Source: Oerskovia douganii (lineage in GTDB: Bacteria > Actinomycetota > Actinomycetes > Actinomycetales > Cellulomonadaceae). Taken from it: 64,000 bases of DNA. Of the stretch, positions 50,015-58,877 are shown piece by piece. The notes beneath the pieces were generated by a model, which saw only the letters and a list, made by a program, of their open reading frames with translations, had not been told where the DNA came from and ran no database searches. Made by a program: the position numbers and the translations under genes. Positions within the stretch are counted from its first letter, which is position 1. Each line of letters begins with the position of its first letter. The stretch is from positions 1-64,000 of the forward strand of contig NZ_JACSPN010000002.1 of NCBI RefSeq assembly GCF_015142735.1, in the 5' to 3' direction.

Positions 50015-51232
50015 GTGTCTGAGACGTCTGCTCGTCCTGTCGGGAGGCTGCGTCGCGCGGCGTTCCTCGTGACCGCCGCGGCGGTCGGCCTGGTGCTCGC
50101 GGGCTGCACGGGATCTCCCTCGCCGGACCCGGGTCCGACGTCGGGGCGCCCCTCCGTGGGGGCCTCGTCGTCGGAGCGGCCCACGCCCGCCCCGTCGCCC
50201 ACGCCCACGAAGCCGACCCCGTCGCCCACGCCGACCCCCACGCGCGCCGCGTCGAACGTGCCCATGACGAGGCTCGCGCCGGGTCAGGCGCCGCCGCAGT
50301 TCGTCATCTTCTCGTTCGACGGTGCGGGGTGGCACGACCGCTGGACCGAGTTCCGTGAGGCCGCCGCGCAGGTCGACGCGCGCTTCACGGCCTTCCTGAC
50401 GGGCATCTATCTCCTCACCGACGAGCACCGGGACGCGTACACGGGCCCCGGCCACCCGACGGGCAAGGCGTCCGTGAGCTTCGGAGGGGACGCCGCCACG
50501 GTCACGACCCTCGTGGGGGACCTCAACACGGCCTACCTGGAGGGCCACGAGATCGGGACGCACTACAACGGCCACTTCTGCGCGGACAACCCGCCGGGCG
50601 GGGCGGCGTGGAGCACGGCCGACTGGAACAGCGAGCTCGACCAGTTCTTCGGGTTCTGGGACGGCTGGCAGGAGATCAACGGGCTCCAGGGCTCGCCCGC
50701 GCTGCGGGTCCCCGCGACCGAGGTCACGGGTGGCCGGACGCCGTGTCTCGAGGCGAACTGGGACCAGATCGCCCCGGCGTGGGCCGCGCACGGGCAGACG
50801 TACGACTCGTCGATCCCCGGCAGCGGCATCGCGTGGCCCAGGCAGGAGTACGGGGTGTGGGAGTTCCGCATGCAGACCACGAGCTCCCCGACGCTGGGCA
50901 GCGTCATGGCCATGGACTACAACTTCTGGTACAAGTTCAACAAGGCCCAGAACCAGCCCGAGCGGGCCCCGGAGATCCGTGCGGCGGTGCTCGAGACGTA
51001 CCGGCACATGTACACCGCGGCGTTCAGCGGCAACCGTGCGCCGGTGCTCGTGGCGAACCACTTCAACCAGTGGAGCGGCAACGCGTTCAACCCCGCCGCG
51101 AAGGACTTCATGCTGGAGACGTGCGGCAGGCCGGAGACGATCTGCGCGACGTACCAGGACGTCATCGCGTGGATGAACCTGCAGGACCCGGCGGTGCTCG
51201 CCGAGCTCCAGGCGCGCCCGGCGGTGTACTGA
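50015..51232 (+). CDS. Polysaccharide-deacetylase-like lipoprotein
   Basis: A 405-residue lipoprotein: signal RRAAFLVTAAAVGLVLAGC (lipobox LAGC), then a Pro/Ser/Thr linker (PTPAPSPTPTKPTPSPTPTP), then a domain of the carbohydrate esterase 4 fold. FVIFSFDGAGWHDRW occupies the place of the usual TFDDG motif. GHEIGTHYNGHF has the metal-binding His pair of motif 2. The second Asp of motif 1 is Gly/Ala-like here, so activity is uncertain. A function on cell-wall or extracellular glycans is likely. It starts at GTG and ends four bases before the Nudix gene start. Confidence 0.82.
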   Translation: MSETSARPVGRLRRAAFLVTAAAVGLVLAGCTGSPSPDPGPTSGRPSVGASSSERPTPAPSPTPTKPTPSPTPTPTRAASNVPMTRLAPGQAPPQFVIFSFDGAGWHDRWTEFREAAAQVDARFTAFLTGIYLLTDEHRDAYTGPGHPTGKASVSFGGDAATVTTLVGDLNTAYLEGHEIGTHYNGHFCADNPPGGAAWSTADWNSELDQFFGFWDGWQEINGLQGSPALRVPATEVTGGRTPCLEANWDQIAPAWAAHGQTYDSSIPGSGIAWPRQEYGVWEFRMQTTSSPTLGSVMAMDYNFWYKFNKAQNQPERAPEIRAAVLETYRHMYTAAFSGNRAPVLVANHFNQWSGNAFNPAAKDFMLETCGRPETICATYQDVIAWMNLQDPAVLAELQARPAVY

Positions 51233-51235
51233 GCC

Positions 51236-51700
51236 GTGGTCACGAGCGCTGGCCTCCTCCTCTACCGGGTCGTGGACGCCGGTGCGGTCGAGGTGCTGCT
51301 CGGGCACATGGGCGGCCCCCTGTGGGCGCGCAAGGAAGAGCGCGCGTGGACGATCCCCAAGGGGGAGGTCGGTCCGGACGAGGACGCGCACGACGCCGCG
51401 GTCCGCGAGTTCACCGAGGAGCTGGGTTCTGCGCCTCCCGACGGACCTGAGGTCGACCTGGGCGAGGTCCGCCAGCGTGCGGGCAAGCGGGTCCGGGCGT
51501 GGGGGCGTCGCGCGGACTTCGACGCGAGCACCGCGTCGAGCAACACGTTCGAGATGGAGTGGCCGCCGCGGTCGGGTCGCACGGCGACGTTCCCGGAGCT
51601 CGACCGCGCGGCGTGGGTGCCGCTCGCGCGGGCGCGCGACCTGGTGGTCGCGGGACAGGTGGGTCTGCTGGACCGCCTCGAGGAGTCGCTCGCCCGCTGA
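51236..51700 (+). CDS. Nudix hydrolase
   Basis: A 154-residue Nudix protein. The box begins PKGEVGPDEDAHDAAVREFTEELG, matching GX5EX7REUXEEXGU with Phe at the hydrophobic position. An internal WARKEERAWTIPKGE segment and the C-terminal PELDRAAWVPLARAR fit the NTP pyrophosphohydrolase/diadenosine-polyphosphate subgroup. It starts at GTG, four bases after the stop of the deacetylase-like gene, so the two may be co-transcribed. Confidence 0.87.
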   Translation: MVTSAGLLLYRVVDAGAVEVLLGHMGGPLWARKEERAWTIPKGEVGPDEDAHDAAVREFTEELGSAPPDGPEVDLGEVRQRAGKRVRAWGRRADFDASTASSNTFEMEWPPRSGRTATFPELDRAAWVPLARARDLVVAGQVGLLDRLEESLAR

Positions 51701-51702
51701 GG

Positions 51703-51780
51703 TGCCCGACGGCGCGGCGCGACCTGGGCGACCACCTCGCGCGGGGAGGTGGTCGCCCGGGCGGGCGGCGCCGTCGGGCA
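51703..51780. terminator. Nested bidirectional terminator
   Basis: An outer stem TGCCCGACGGCG (51703-51714) with CGCCGTCGGGCA (51769-51780) encloses an inner stem GGGCGACCACCTC (51726-51738) with GAGGTGGTCGCCC (51746-51758). It fills the space between the convergent Nudix and AztD genes. Confidence 0.75.
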
Positions 51781-51784
51781 GGGG

Positions 51785-53062
51785 TCACTCCGGGAGGCCC
51801 GTGACCCCCGTCAGCTCGTTCGGGACGACGTCGAGCGTGGTGCTCGCGTAGACCTCACCGGACTCGACGTCGACCGCGTGCACGGCCTTCGTGGCCGGGT
51901 CGGTGACGTACGCCGTGTGGTCGAGCACGAACAGCGTGGGGCGCGGGGACTGCCAGTCGTCGGGCTCGGTCCAGGCGCCCGTGACGGCGATCGTGCTGGT
52001 GATCGCGCCCGTGCCGGGGTCGACGACGCGCAGCGCGCCGTCGGTCCCCAGGACCAGGGCCTCGCCGTGCGGGCCGCGGCCGAGCGACCGGAACGAGTAG
52101 CTCGCGCCGGTCTCGACCAGGGTGATCTGCCGGCTCGCGGTGTCGACGAGCGAGACGCGGGTGGGGCGTTCGAGGTCGGCGTCGGGGTCGGTCTTGTAGT
52201 CGCCCAGGACCACGGGCGACTCCTCGGACCCGGCCTGGTTGCCGATCCGGCCGTAGGCGTCGGGCGACGCGATCTTGGTCAGCTCGCCGCCCGAGTGGAC
52301 GACCACGCCGTCCTCGCAGCCCAGGACCACGGCCTCGTCGGCGGCGACGGCCTCGCCGTGCACGCCCGGGCAGGCGTCGGTGCGGGCGACCTCGTGGCGG
52401 CCGCTGTCGAGGACCACGACGCTCGACCGGGCGTCCTCGGTGCCGTCCGTGACGAGCAGGTTCCCGTTCTCGAGCTCGACCGCGACGCCGTGGTGCGGGG
52501 ACGGGGTGACGTAGGTGCTGGTCGTCGGTGCGCCGTCGGCGAGGTCGTGCGGGTCGAACGACTCGACGAGCCCCGAGCCGTCGTTGAACAGGACGGTGCG
52601 GCCCGCGTGGTGCACCACGTGACCGGGGTGGTCCGCGGCGACCTCGACCTGGGTGAAGGCCGGGTCCGCGGTGTAGAAGTGCGCGTGGTTGCCGTGGGCC
52701 TCGCCCCACGTGCCCAGGTCGAGGACCCGGAACGCGTCGCCCGCCGAGACGAGCACGTGGCGCTCGTCGCCCGCGGGGTTGAGCCGCGCGAAGCCGTCGA
52801 CGGGGAGGTCGGCGACCTGCTCGAGGCTCGTGCCGTCGAGGACGACCACGCCGCCGTCGTAGGTGAGGGCGATGCGCGGGGTGTCGGTCGCGGCCTCGGT
52901 GCCGTGGCTGCTCTCCCGGTGCTCGTCGTGATCGTCGTGGTCGTGGTCCGAGGTGCCCGGGGCCGCGGGCGAGGCCTCGTCCGTGGCGCACCCGGCGAGC
53001 AGGGCGGCAGGCAGGGCGAGGGCGATCCCCAGGGTGAGGCTGCGGTGTCTGGTGCTGGTCAT
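51785..53062 (-). CDS. aztD: AztD-like zinc metallochaperone lipoprotein
   Basis: A 425-residue lipoprotein (LTLGIALALPAALLAGC) with a His/Asp-rich stretch just after the lipobox (SDHDHDDHDEHRESSHG) and a beta-propeller-like body. The body is built of repeats (GGVVVLDGTSLEQVADLPVDG, DGVVVHSGGELTKIASPDA) with further His clusters (GNHAHFY, HPGHVVHHAG, SPHHGV, ACPGVHGEA). This matches AztD, the zinc chaperone that passes zinc to the binding protein of the AztABC importer. No aztABC lies in the window. A Zur-type palindrome at 53155-53173 precedes it, implying induction by zinc shortage. Confidence 0.88.
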   Translation of the reverse strand: MTSTRHRSLTLGIALALPAALLAGCATDEASPAAPGTSDHDHDDHDEHRESSHGTEAATDTPRIALTYDGGVVVLDGTSLEQVADLPVDGFARLNPAGDERHVLVSAGDAFRVLDLGTWGEAHGNHAHFYTADPAFTQVEVAADHPGHVVHHAGRTVLFNDGSGLVESFDPHDLADGAPTTSTYVTPSPHHGVAVELENGNLLVTDGTEDARSSVVVLDSGRHEVARTDACPGVHGEAVAADEAVVLGCEDGVVVHSGGELTKIASPDAYGRIGNQAGSEESPVVLGDYKTDPDADLERPTRVSLVDTASRQITLVETGASYSFRSLGRGPHGEALVLGTDGALRVVDPGTGAITSTIAVTGAWTEPDDWQSPRPTLFVLDHTAYVTDPATKAVHAVDVESGEVYASTTLDVVPNELTGVTGLPE

Positions 53063-53154
53063 GGCGTCACGGGACCCCGGCGGGTCCCACCGTCCTTCCG
53101 GTAGGCAGAAGGTTCCGACGCGGGGCGCGGCGGAACGTGCACACCGTAGCAGAG

Positions 53155-53173
53155 AATGAGAATCAATCTCGTT
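53155..53173 (-). promoter_or_regulatory. Zur-type box upstream of aztD
   Basis: AATGAGAATCAATCTCGTT is a nearly perfect 19-bp palindrome (centre C, two mismatched pairs). It resembles the AT-rich boxes bound by Zur/Fur-family repressors in actinobacteria and stands in strongly GC-rich DNA. It lies 93 bp before the aztD start and could also touch the 3' end region of the next gene. Confidence 0.75.
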
Positions 53174-53213
53174 AGGAGGTTGTCGACAAGGAGGTCGTCG
53201 CAGGACGAGGAGA

Positions 53214-54563
53214 TCAGCCGGGCGTCGGCCCGGGCTGCTGACCCGGCGCGCGGGGCGCGTCTTGGAGGCCTTCACGGTCCGCCCGGACCCCGGGGGACAG
53301 GCCCGCCGGTCGCCCGCGCCCCAGCCGCACGAGCTGGACCACGGCCCCGACGAACAGGACCACGAGCGCGACGTTGCGCACGGCGGCGAGCAGGACGATC
53401 CACGGCGTGCTGAGCATGAACTGCCAGTACGCGATCGGGTAGAGGACCTGGGTCAGGACAGCGGTGACCAGGACGGCGACGGCAGGCGGCGACCAGACGG
53501 ACCGTGCTCCTGGCCCGGCGAGCGCGATCGCGACGGCGACGGGCGGCCCGATCCACGCGACGAACTGGGGCGAGCCGACCTTGTTGAAGACGATGAGGCT
53601 CAGCAGCAGCGCGGTCACGGTCAGGAGGAGGACGTCGGTGCGGACCTCGGGGCGGCGCCGCGCCGCCCACCAGGAGATCGCGGCGATCGTGAGGACCGCC
53701 ACGACGAGCAGCACGTCGAGGAGGCGTCCGGTCGTGATGGTCCCCGGGCCGAGGATCTCGAGCGTGCGGATGTCCGGGTTCATCCAGACCCGCCACCGGG
53801 GGTCGACGAGGCGCAGGATGCTGAACGGCGTGGCGAACACCGACTCCGACTGGAGGCCGCGCGCGTCCTGGGTCCCGAACACCCCGAGGACCCTGGGACC
53901 CGACCCGCCGGCCAGGGCGAGCGCGACGACGGCCACGCTGACCACCGCGCCCGGGAGGATCACGGTGCGCCACGGGCGCCTCGCGGTGGTCAGCAGCGCC
54001 ACGACCACCGCGCCGGGGGCGATCTTGACCCACGCGCCGAACGTCGCGAGGGCGGTCGCCACGGCCGGGCGGCGGACGGCGACCGCGAGGGAGATCACGA
54101 GCAGCGCGGCCGCGACGCCGTCGAGGCGGGCGAGGAAGATGGGACCGAGCGCGACGAGGAACAGGAGCCACCACCAGGCCGCGATCCGGCCGCGGCCCGG
54201 CAGGCGGGCGAGGAACCACAGCGCGACCGCGTCCAGCACGACGATCAGGGCCACGAACTGGGCGTAGTACGCCTCGACCGACGAGCCGACGATGCCCGGC
54301 GCCGCGATGGGCAGCAGGGCGGCGACGGGGTAGACCCAGTCGTAGTCGAGCACCGGCCACGTCCCCTGGTCCCACCCTGCGCGGGCCCAGTACCAGTAGA
54401 GGTGCACGTCGCCCGAGATCCGGTACCCCCAGGTCTGGGCGTCGACGATCAGCCAGGCATGGACGAGCACGAAGCCCGCGACGAGGGCCCACGGTGAGCG
54501 CAGGGCCCAGGCCAGGGCGCGGCGTCCGGTCGAGGAGGGCCGGGCTGCTGTGGTCTCGGGCAC
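53214..54563 (-). CDS. GT-C family membrane glycosyltransferase (DUF2029/GT87-like)
   Basis: A 449-residue polytopic membrane protein with about ten to twelve hydrophobic helices. Its first external loop holds the acidic motif SGDVHLYWYWARAGWDQG. VLDYDWVYPVAALLPIAAPG and a later FNKVGSPQFVAWIG segment fit the DUF2029/GT87 family of polyprenyl-phosphate-mannose-dependent transferases. Actinobacterial members add mannose to lipoglycans. The exact acceptor is unknown. The C-terminus is a Pro/Gln/Gly-rich tail. Confidence 0.82.
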   Translation of the reverse strand: MPETTAARPSSTGRRALAWALRSPWALVAGFVLVHAWLIVDAQTWGYRISGDVHLYWYWARAGWDQGTWPVLDYDWVYPVAALLPIAAPGIVGSSVEAYYAQFVALIVVLDAVALWFLARLPGRGRIAAWWWLLFLVALGPIFLARLDGVAAALLVISLAVAVRRPAVATALATFGAWVKIAPGAVVVALLTTARRPWRTVILPGAVVSVAVVALALAGGSGPRVLGVFGTQDARGLQSESVFATPFSILRLVDPRWRVWMNPDIRTLEILGPGTITTGRLLDVLLVVAVLTIAAISWWAARRRPEVRTDVLLLTVTALLLSLIVFNKVGSPQFVAWIGPPVAVAIALAGPGARSVWSPPAVAVLVTAVLTQVLYPIAYWQFMLSTPWIVLLAAVRNVALVVLFVGAVVQLVRLGRGRPAGLSPGVRADREGLQDAPRAPGQQPGPTPG

Positions 54564-54642
54564 GGCTCATCGTTGCACGACGGCGCCACGCGCGTCGGGC
54601 GAGCGGCGCACCGTGGACGCGCGGCGCCGTCGGGCACGACGA

Positions 54643-54683
54643 AGCGGCCTGCCCGAGCGGAGAGGAGGCTCGGACAGGCCGCT
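54643..54683. terminator. Terminator hairpin downstream of the thiolase gene
   Basis: AGCGGCCTGCCCGAGC (54643-54658) pairs with GCTCGGACAGGCCGCT (54668-54683) with one mismatch around a nine-base loop. On the minus strand it lies about 45 bases after the thiolase stop. Confidence 0.7.
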
Positions 54684-54726
54684 GGTCGCGCGGTGAGGCA
54701 GCACCGCGCGACGGGAGGAGGGACGG

Positions 54727-55917
54727 TCAGGCGCGCAGGATCAGCGCGTCCCCCTGGCCGCCGCCGCCGCACAGCGCGGCGGCTCCCACGCCGCCTCCGC
54801 GGCGCTGGAGGGCGAGGGCCAGGTGCAGGGCGAGGCGGGCGCCCGAGGCGCCGACGGGGTGGCCCAGGGCGATGGCTCCGCCGTCGGCGTTGACGACCGC
54901 GGGGTCGATCCCGAGGTCCTCGACCGACTGGAGCGCGACGGCCGCGAAGGCCTCGTTGATCTCGACCAGGTCCAGCTCGTCGGCCTTCATGCCCTCGCGC
55001 TCGAGCGCGTGGGTGATCGCGCGGGCGGGCTGGGAGTGGAGCGAGTTGTCGGGGCCGGCGACCTGGCCCGCGGACCCGATCTCGGCCAGCCACGTGAGGC
55101 CGCGGGAGACCGCGAAGGCCTTGCTGACGACCACGACCGCCGCGGCGCCGTCGGACAGCGGGGACGACGACCCCGCCGTGATGGTGCCGTCCTCGACGAA
55201 CGCGGGGCGCAGGCCCGCGAGGGCCTCGACCGTGGTGCCGGGGCGGATGCCCTCGTCGTCCGCGACGACCACGGGCTCGCCCTTGCGCCGGGGGACCGTG
55301 ACGGGCGCGATCTCCTCGGCCAGGCGGCCCTCCGCACGGGCCGCGGCCGCGAGGGCGTGCGAGCGGGCCGCGTACTCGTCCTGGACCTCGCGTCCGATGC
55401 CGCGCGTCGCGCAGCCACGGTCGGTCGCCTCGCCCATGATCTGGCCGTCGAACGGGTCGCGCAGGCCGTCGTGGGTGAGCGAGTCCGCCATGGTCACGTC
55501 GCCGAACGGGAAGCCCTTGCGTGAGCCCAGCACCAGGTGCGGGGCGTTCGTCATGGACTCCTGCCCGCCCGCGACGACGACCGACGCCTCGCCCGTGCGG
55601 ATCAGGCGGGCCGCGTCGATGATCGCGGTCAGGCCCGACAGGCACAGCTTGTTGATCGTGACCGTCGGGACGTCCCACCCGATGCCGGCCGCGACGGCCG
55701 CCTGGCGCGCAGGGCCCTGGCCGCCGCCCGCCTGGATGACCTGACCCATGATCACGGCGTCGACGTCGGACGCCTCGACCCCCGCGGCGTCGAGCGCGCC
55801 GCGGATCGCGTGCGCGCCCAGCTCGTTCGCCGACAGGGACGCGAGCGCGCCCTGGAAGCGCGTGAACGGCGTGCGCGCGCCGTGCAGGAGGACGGGGACG
55901 TGGGCGTCGTTGCTCAT
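54727..55917 (-). CDS. Acetyl-CoA C-acyltransferase (thiolase)
   Basis: A 396-residue thiolase. The nucleophile is Cys92 in INKLCLSGL, where many biosynthetic enzymes have a Met or Gly around it. The other active-site motifs [17 protein letters not shown] and CGGGGQGDA are intact. Such enzymes catalyse acetoacetyl-CoA formation or the last step of beta-oxidation; the direction here cannot be told. It lies 150 bp downstream of the acyl-CoA dehydrogenase on the same strand, so a shared role in acyl-CoA catabolism is likely, although a hairpin separates them. Confidence 0.95.
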   Translation of the reverse strand: MSNDAHVPVLLHGARTPFTRFQGALASLSANELGAHAIRGALDAAGVEASDVDAVIMGQVIQAGGGQGPARQAAVAAGIGWDVPTVTINKLCLSGLTAIIDAARLIRTGEASVVVAGGQESMTNAPHLVLGSRKGFPFGDVTMADSLTHDGLRDPFDGQIMGEATDRGCATRGIGREVQDEYAARSHALAAAARAEGRLAEEIAPVTVPRRKGEPVVVADDEGIRPGTTVEALAGLRPAFVEDGTITAGSSSPLSDGAAAVVVVSKAFAVSRGLTWLAEIGSAGQVAGPDNSLHSQPARAITHALEREGMKADELDLVEINEAFAAVALQSVEDLGIDPAVVNADGGAIALGHPVGASGARLALHLALALQRRGGGVGAAALCGGGGQGDALILRA

Positions 55918-55944
55918 GGTGGGCTCCGAAGGGGGAAGGAGGGA

Positions 55945-56060
55945 CCCAGCGCCGCGGTGTCAGGTGAACGAGGAGGTCCGGTGCGGCGCTGGGTGGTCTG
56001 TGGGGCCGGGGCCCGCGAGGACCTACGGGGTGCGGCGCTCCCGGTACGGGGGAGCGCCGC
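55945..56060 (-). terminator. Two hairpins between acyl-CoA dehydrogenase and thiolase genes
   Basis: GCGGCGCTCC (56032-56041) with GGAGCGCCGC (56051-56060) stands right behind the dehydrogenase stop on the minus strand. CCCAGCGCCGC (55945-55955) with GCGGCGCTGGG (55983-55993) stands before the thiolase start. The first is a probable terminator; the second lies in the thiolase leader and may be regulatory. Confidence 0.6.
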
Positions 56061-56069
56061 CGGTGGGGG

Positions 56070-57314
56070 CTACACGAACGCCGAGACGCCCGTGATGTCG
56101 CGGCCCACGATGAGGGCCTGGACGCTCTCCGTGCCCTCGTAGGTGTGCAGGGCCTCGACGTCCGCGAAGTGCCGTGCGACGCGGTTCGCGAGCAGGATCC
56201 CGTTGCCGCCGAGCATGTCGCGCGCGCTCGCCGCGATCTCGCGGGCGCCGCGCGTGCAGGTGTACTTGGCGATCGAGGCCTGGGGGCCGGAGAGCTGCCC
56301 GGCCTCGTCGAGGCGCGTCATCTGCGCGACGAGGAGCTGCATCTGGGTCAGGGTCGAGAGCATGCGGGTCAGGCGCTCCTGGACCATCTGGTTGGCCGCG
56401 AGGGGGCGGCCGAACTGGACGCGCTGCTTGGCGTAGGCGACGGCCGTCTCGTAGCACGCGGTCGCGTGCCCGACGGCGGACCACGCCACCCCGAGCCGCG
56501 TCGCCTGGAGGACGCGCGCGGTGTCCTTGAACGACCGGCCGCCCGGGAGCACGGCCGAGGCCGGGACGAACACGTCGGTCAGGACGATGTGGGCCTGCCA
56601 GATCGCGCGGAGCGAGACCTTGCCCTCGATGGTCGTGGCTGCGTAGCCCGGGGTGTCCTGGGGCACGAGGAACCCGTGCACCTGGTTGTCGCCGTCCTTG
56701 CCGACCAGCCGCGCCCACAGCACCGTGATGTCGCCGCAGGACCCGAACCCGATCCACTTCTTCTCGCCGTCGATCACGAATCCCTCGACGCCGTCGCGGG
56801 TCTCGCGGCGGGCCGTGGTCTCGAGCGAGACCGAGTCCGAGCCGTGCGTGGGCTCGGTCAGGGCGAACGCGCCGAGCTTCTCGCCGCGCGCGAGCGGGCC
56901 GAGCCACTGCGCCTTCTGCTCGTCCGAGCCGAGGAGCTGGATCGAGCGCAGCGCGAGGCCGCCCTGCACGCCGCAGATCGTGGCGACCGAGCCGTCGCCG
57001 CGGGACATCTCCATCTCGGCGAGGCCGGCGCCCATGAGGCTGATCCGAGGAGAGCCGGGGACGTCGACGCCGTCGCGCAGGAAGTCGAGCTCGCCCATGC
57101 GCTTGGCCAGGCCGAACGGGACCTCGGCGCGCTCCCAGTACCCGTCGATCACGGGCAGGACCTCGTCCTGGACGAACGTGCGGACCCGGTGCTGCAGCTC
57201 GCGGTCGGCGGGGGTCGCGTCCGAGAACGCGCCGGCGTAGTCGATGTCGAGCGGCTGCGAGAGGTCGTAGTCCGGCTCGGTCACGTTGCGGCGGACGGGG
57301 TTCTCGGTCGTCAT
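56070..57314 (-). CDS. Acyl-CoA dehydrogenase (glutaryl-CoA dehydrogenase-like)
   Basis: A 414-residue FAD enzyme. The motifs FALTEPTHGSDSVSLETTA and DGEKKWIGFG, plus the C-terminal MLGGNGILLANRVARHFADVEALHTYEGTESVQALIVGRDITG, resemble glutaryl-CoA dehydrogenases. There the base Glu sits in YEGT and the GRDITG ending is typical. A role in lysine/tryptophan or dicarboxylate breakdown is possible but not proven. I chose the ATG at 57314 because GGGAGC lies before it. An upstream frame would start at 57365, close to the palindrome at 57371-57407. Confidence 0.9.
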   Translation of the reverse strand: MTTENPVRRNVTEPDYDLSQPLDIDYAGAFSDATPADRELQHRVRTFVQDEVLPVIDGYWERAEVPFGLAKRMGELDFLRDGVDVPGSPRISLMGAGLAEMEMSRGDGSVATICGVQGGLALRSIQLLGSDEQKAQWLGPLARGEKLGAFALTEPTHGSDSVSLETTARRETRDGVEGFVIDGEKKWIGFGSCGDITVLWARLVGKDGDNQVHGFLVPQDTPGYAATTIEGKVSLRAIWQAHIVLTDVFVPASAVLPGGRSFKDTARVLQATRLGVAWSAVGHATACYETAVAYAKQRVQFGRPLAANQMVQERLTRMLSTLTQMQLLVAQMTRLDEAGQLSGPQASIAKYTCTRGAREIAASARDMLGGNGILLANRVARHFADVEALHTYEGTESVQALIVGRDITGVSAFV

Positions 57315-57370
57315 GGGGATGCTCCCGGTGTCGGGCCGGACGTCGGTGTCGGGCGATGCCCCCATGGTGG

Positions 57371-57407
57371 TTGATATTCCGTCTCAGGTCAAGAGACGGC
57401 GTATCAA
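57371..57407. promoter_or_regulatory. Long imperfect palindrome upstream of the acyl-CoA dehydrogenase
   Basis: TTGATATTCCGTCTC (57371-57385) is complementary to GAGACGGCGTATCAA (57393-57407) at 13 of 15 positions around a seven-base spacer. It lies 57 bp before the dehydrogenase start and 19 bp after the VOC gene stop, in DNA of much lower GC than usual. The size and AT-rich ends suggest an operator (TetR- or MerR-like) rather than a terminator. Confidence 0.55.
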
Positions 57408-57425
57408 TCCGGGTTGGTGAGCGGC

Positions 57426-57848
57426 TCAGCCCTGCGCCGCCGCGATGTTCACGAGCCAGCTCACACCGAACCGGTCGTCGCACATGCCGAACGCGTCTCC
57501 CCAGGGAGCGACCTCGAGCGGCACGGTCACGGTCCCGCCCGCGGACAGCTTGTCCCAGTAGCCGCGGAGCTCGGCGTCGTCGGCCTGGTCGCCGCTGAGC
57601 GAGATCGCGATGCCGCCGCCGGGCGTGTACTCCATCGAGCTCGGGGTGTCGGCGGCCATGAGCACCAGGCCGTTGGGAGCCTCGAGCTGGGAGTGCATGA
57701 CCTTGTCGGCGTCGGCCGGGTCGTCGGCCGCCTGGAAGTCGGCGAACGTGCTGATCGTCACCTCGCCCCCGAACACGTCGCGGTAGAACTCGATCGCCGC
57801 CCGGGCGTCGTCGCGGAAGTTCAGGTAGGGGTTGAGTCGTGTCGTCAT
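57426..57848 (-). CDS. VOC-superfamily protein (PhnB/DUF1428-like glyoxalase fold)
   Basis: A 140-residue protein of the 'PhnB-like' group: LNPYLNFRDDARAAIEFYRDVFGGEVTISTF, HSQLEAPNGLVLMAAD and the C-terminal APWGDAFGMCDDRFGVSWLVNI. This is a beta-alpha-beta metal-binding fold with no proven reaction for most members. It lies on the same strand as, and just before, the acyl-CoA dehydrogenase. The palindrome in between argues for separate transcription. Confidence 0.88.
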   Translation of the reverse strand: MTTRLNPYLNFRDDARAAIEFYRDVFGGEVTISTFADFQAADDPADADKVMHSQLEAPNGLVLMAADTPSSMEYTPGGGIAISLSGDQADDAELRGYWDKLSAGGTVTVPLEVAPWGDAFGMCDDRFGVSWLVNIAAAQG

Positions 57849-57988
57849 GGTCGCCGTCTCCGTCGCATCGTCGCGTCGTCCCGTGCCGACGGGGGATCGG
57901 CCGGGACCGGGCCAGAAGTGGTGCGCCCCGCGCGAGCAGGGCGCACCTTCGAGTATCCGCCCGGACCGCCCGGGCGCAAGGGGTGGCG

Positions 57989-58705
57989 TCAGGCCCGGGG
58001 GGACGGGGCGGACGCAGGGGACCCGGCGAGACGCAGGGCCGCCGAGCGTCGGTCGATGCGCCACCACACGAAGAACCCGACGAGGGTGAACGCCCCGTAG
58101 AACACGTACATGAACGCGGAGGCGTAGAAGCCCGCGTCGACCAGCAGGGGCACGCCCACGATGTCGACCGCGACCCAGATCAGCCAGAACTCGACCCACC
58201 CCTTGGCCATGCCGTACGTCGCGAGCAGCGAGCCCATGAAGATCCACGCGTCGGCCCACACGGGCTCGTACGACTCCAGCATCCGGAAGATCGGGGTGAG
58301 GACCGCCGTCCCCCCAACGAGCGCGACCACGAGGAACGCCCGCTGGCGCCACGACGCCCAGCGGGGCTCGACCGCCACGCCGTGGCTGTCCGCGTCCGCC
58401 GTGCCGAGCCGCGTCCGGGTGCGTCGCCACTGCACCCACCCGTACACCGACACGACGACGAACATGACCTGGCGTCCGGCCTGGCCGAGCAGGTTGACGG
58501 GGTTGGGCGTCGCGAACACCGCGCCCAGGAACACCGTGAGGAGCAGCAGGTTCCCGACGATCCCCACGGGCCACGCCCAGATCTTGCGGCGCATGCCCCC
58601 GAGCGCGGAGGCCAGGCCGAACCCGTTGCCGACGATCTCACGCCACAGCAGGTGCTGGTCGCCGATCGTGAGCTGCGCGTCGAAGAGCGCGTGGATCAGG
58701 TCCAT
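57989..58705 (-). CDS. PnuC-family transporter under FMN riboswitch, probable riboflavin transporter RibM/PnuX
   Basis: A 238-residue membrane protein with about seven hydrophobic helices. KIWAWPVGIVGNLLLL and FWLIWVAVDIVGVPLL are recognisable PnuC segments, and VYGWVQWRR is the conserved loop after a helix. PnuC proteins normally import nicotinamide riboside. A subset (RibM/PnuX) imports riboflavin and is controlled by FMN riboswitches. The riboswitch at 58878-58996 stands directly upstream on the same strand, so the riboflavin role is the better call, though not certain from the protein sequence alone. Confidence 0.85.
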   Translation of the reverse strand: MDLIHALFDAQLTIGDQHLLWREIVGNGFGLASALGGMRRKIWAWPVGIVGNLLLLTVFLGAVFATPNPVNLLGQAGRQVMFVVVSVYGWVQWRRTRTRLGTADADSHGVAVEPRWASWRQRAFLVVALVGGTAVLTPIFRMLESYEPVWADAWIFMGSLLATYGMAKGWVEFWLIWVAVDIVGVPLLVDAGFYASAFMYVFYGAFTLVGFFVWWRIDRRSAALRLAGSPASAPSPRA

Positions 58706-58877
58706 CAGTGTCTTACCTCGTCGTCCCGGGCACGTCGGCTCCGGGGTGAGGGCGGGCGGCGGGGTCGGTGCCCGTCCCCGGGCGCCCGACGGCGTCGCTC
58801 ACCACGGCGAGGCCCGTCCCGGTGGGCTCAGGGCTCGACGACTCGTCGTGCCCCGGCCGGGAACGGCCGCGCCGCAC

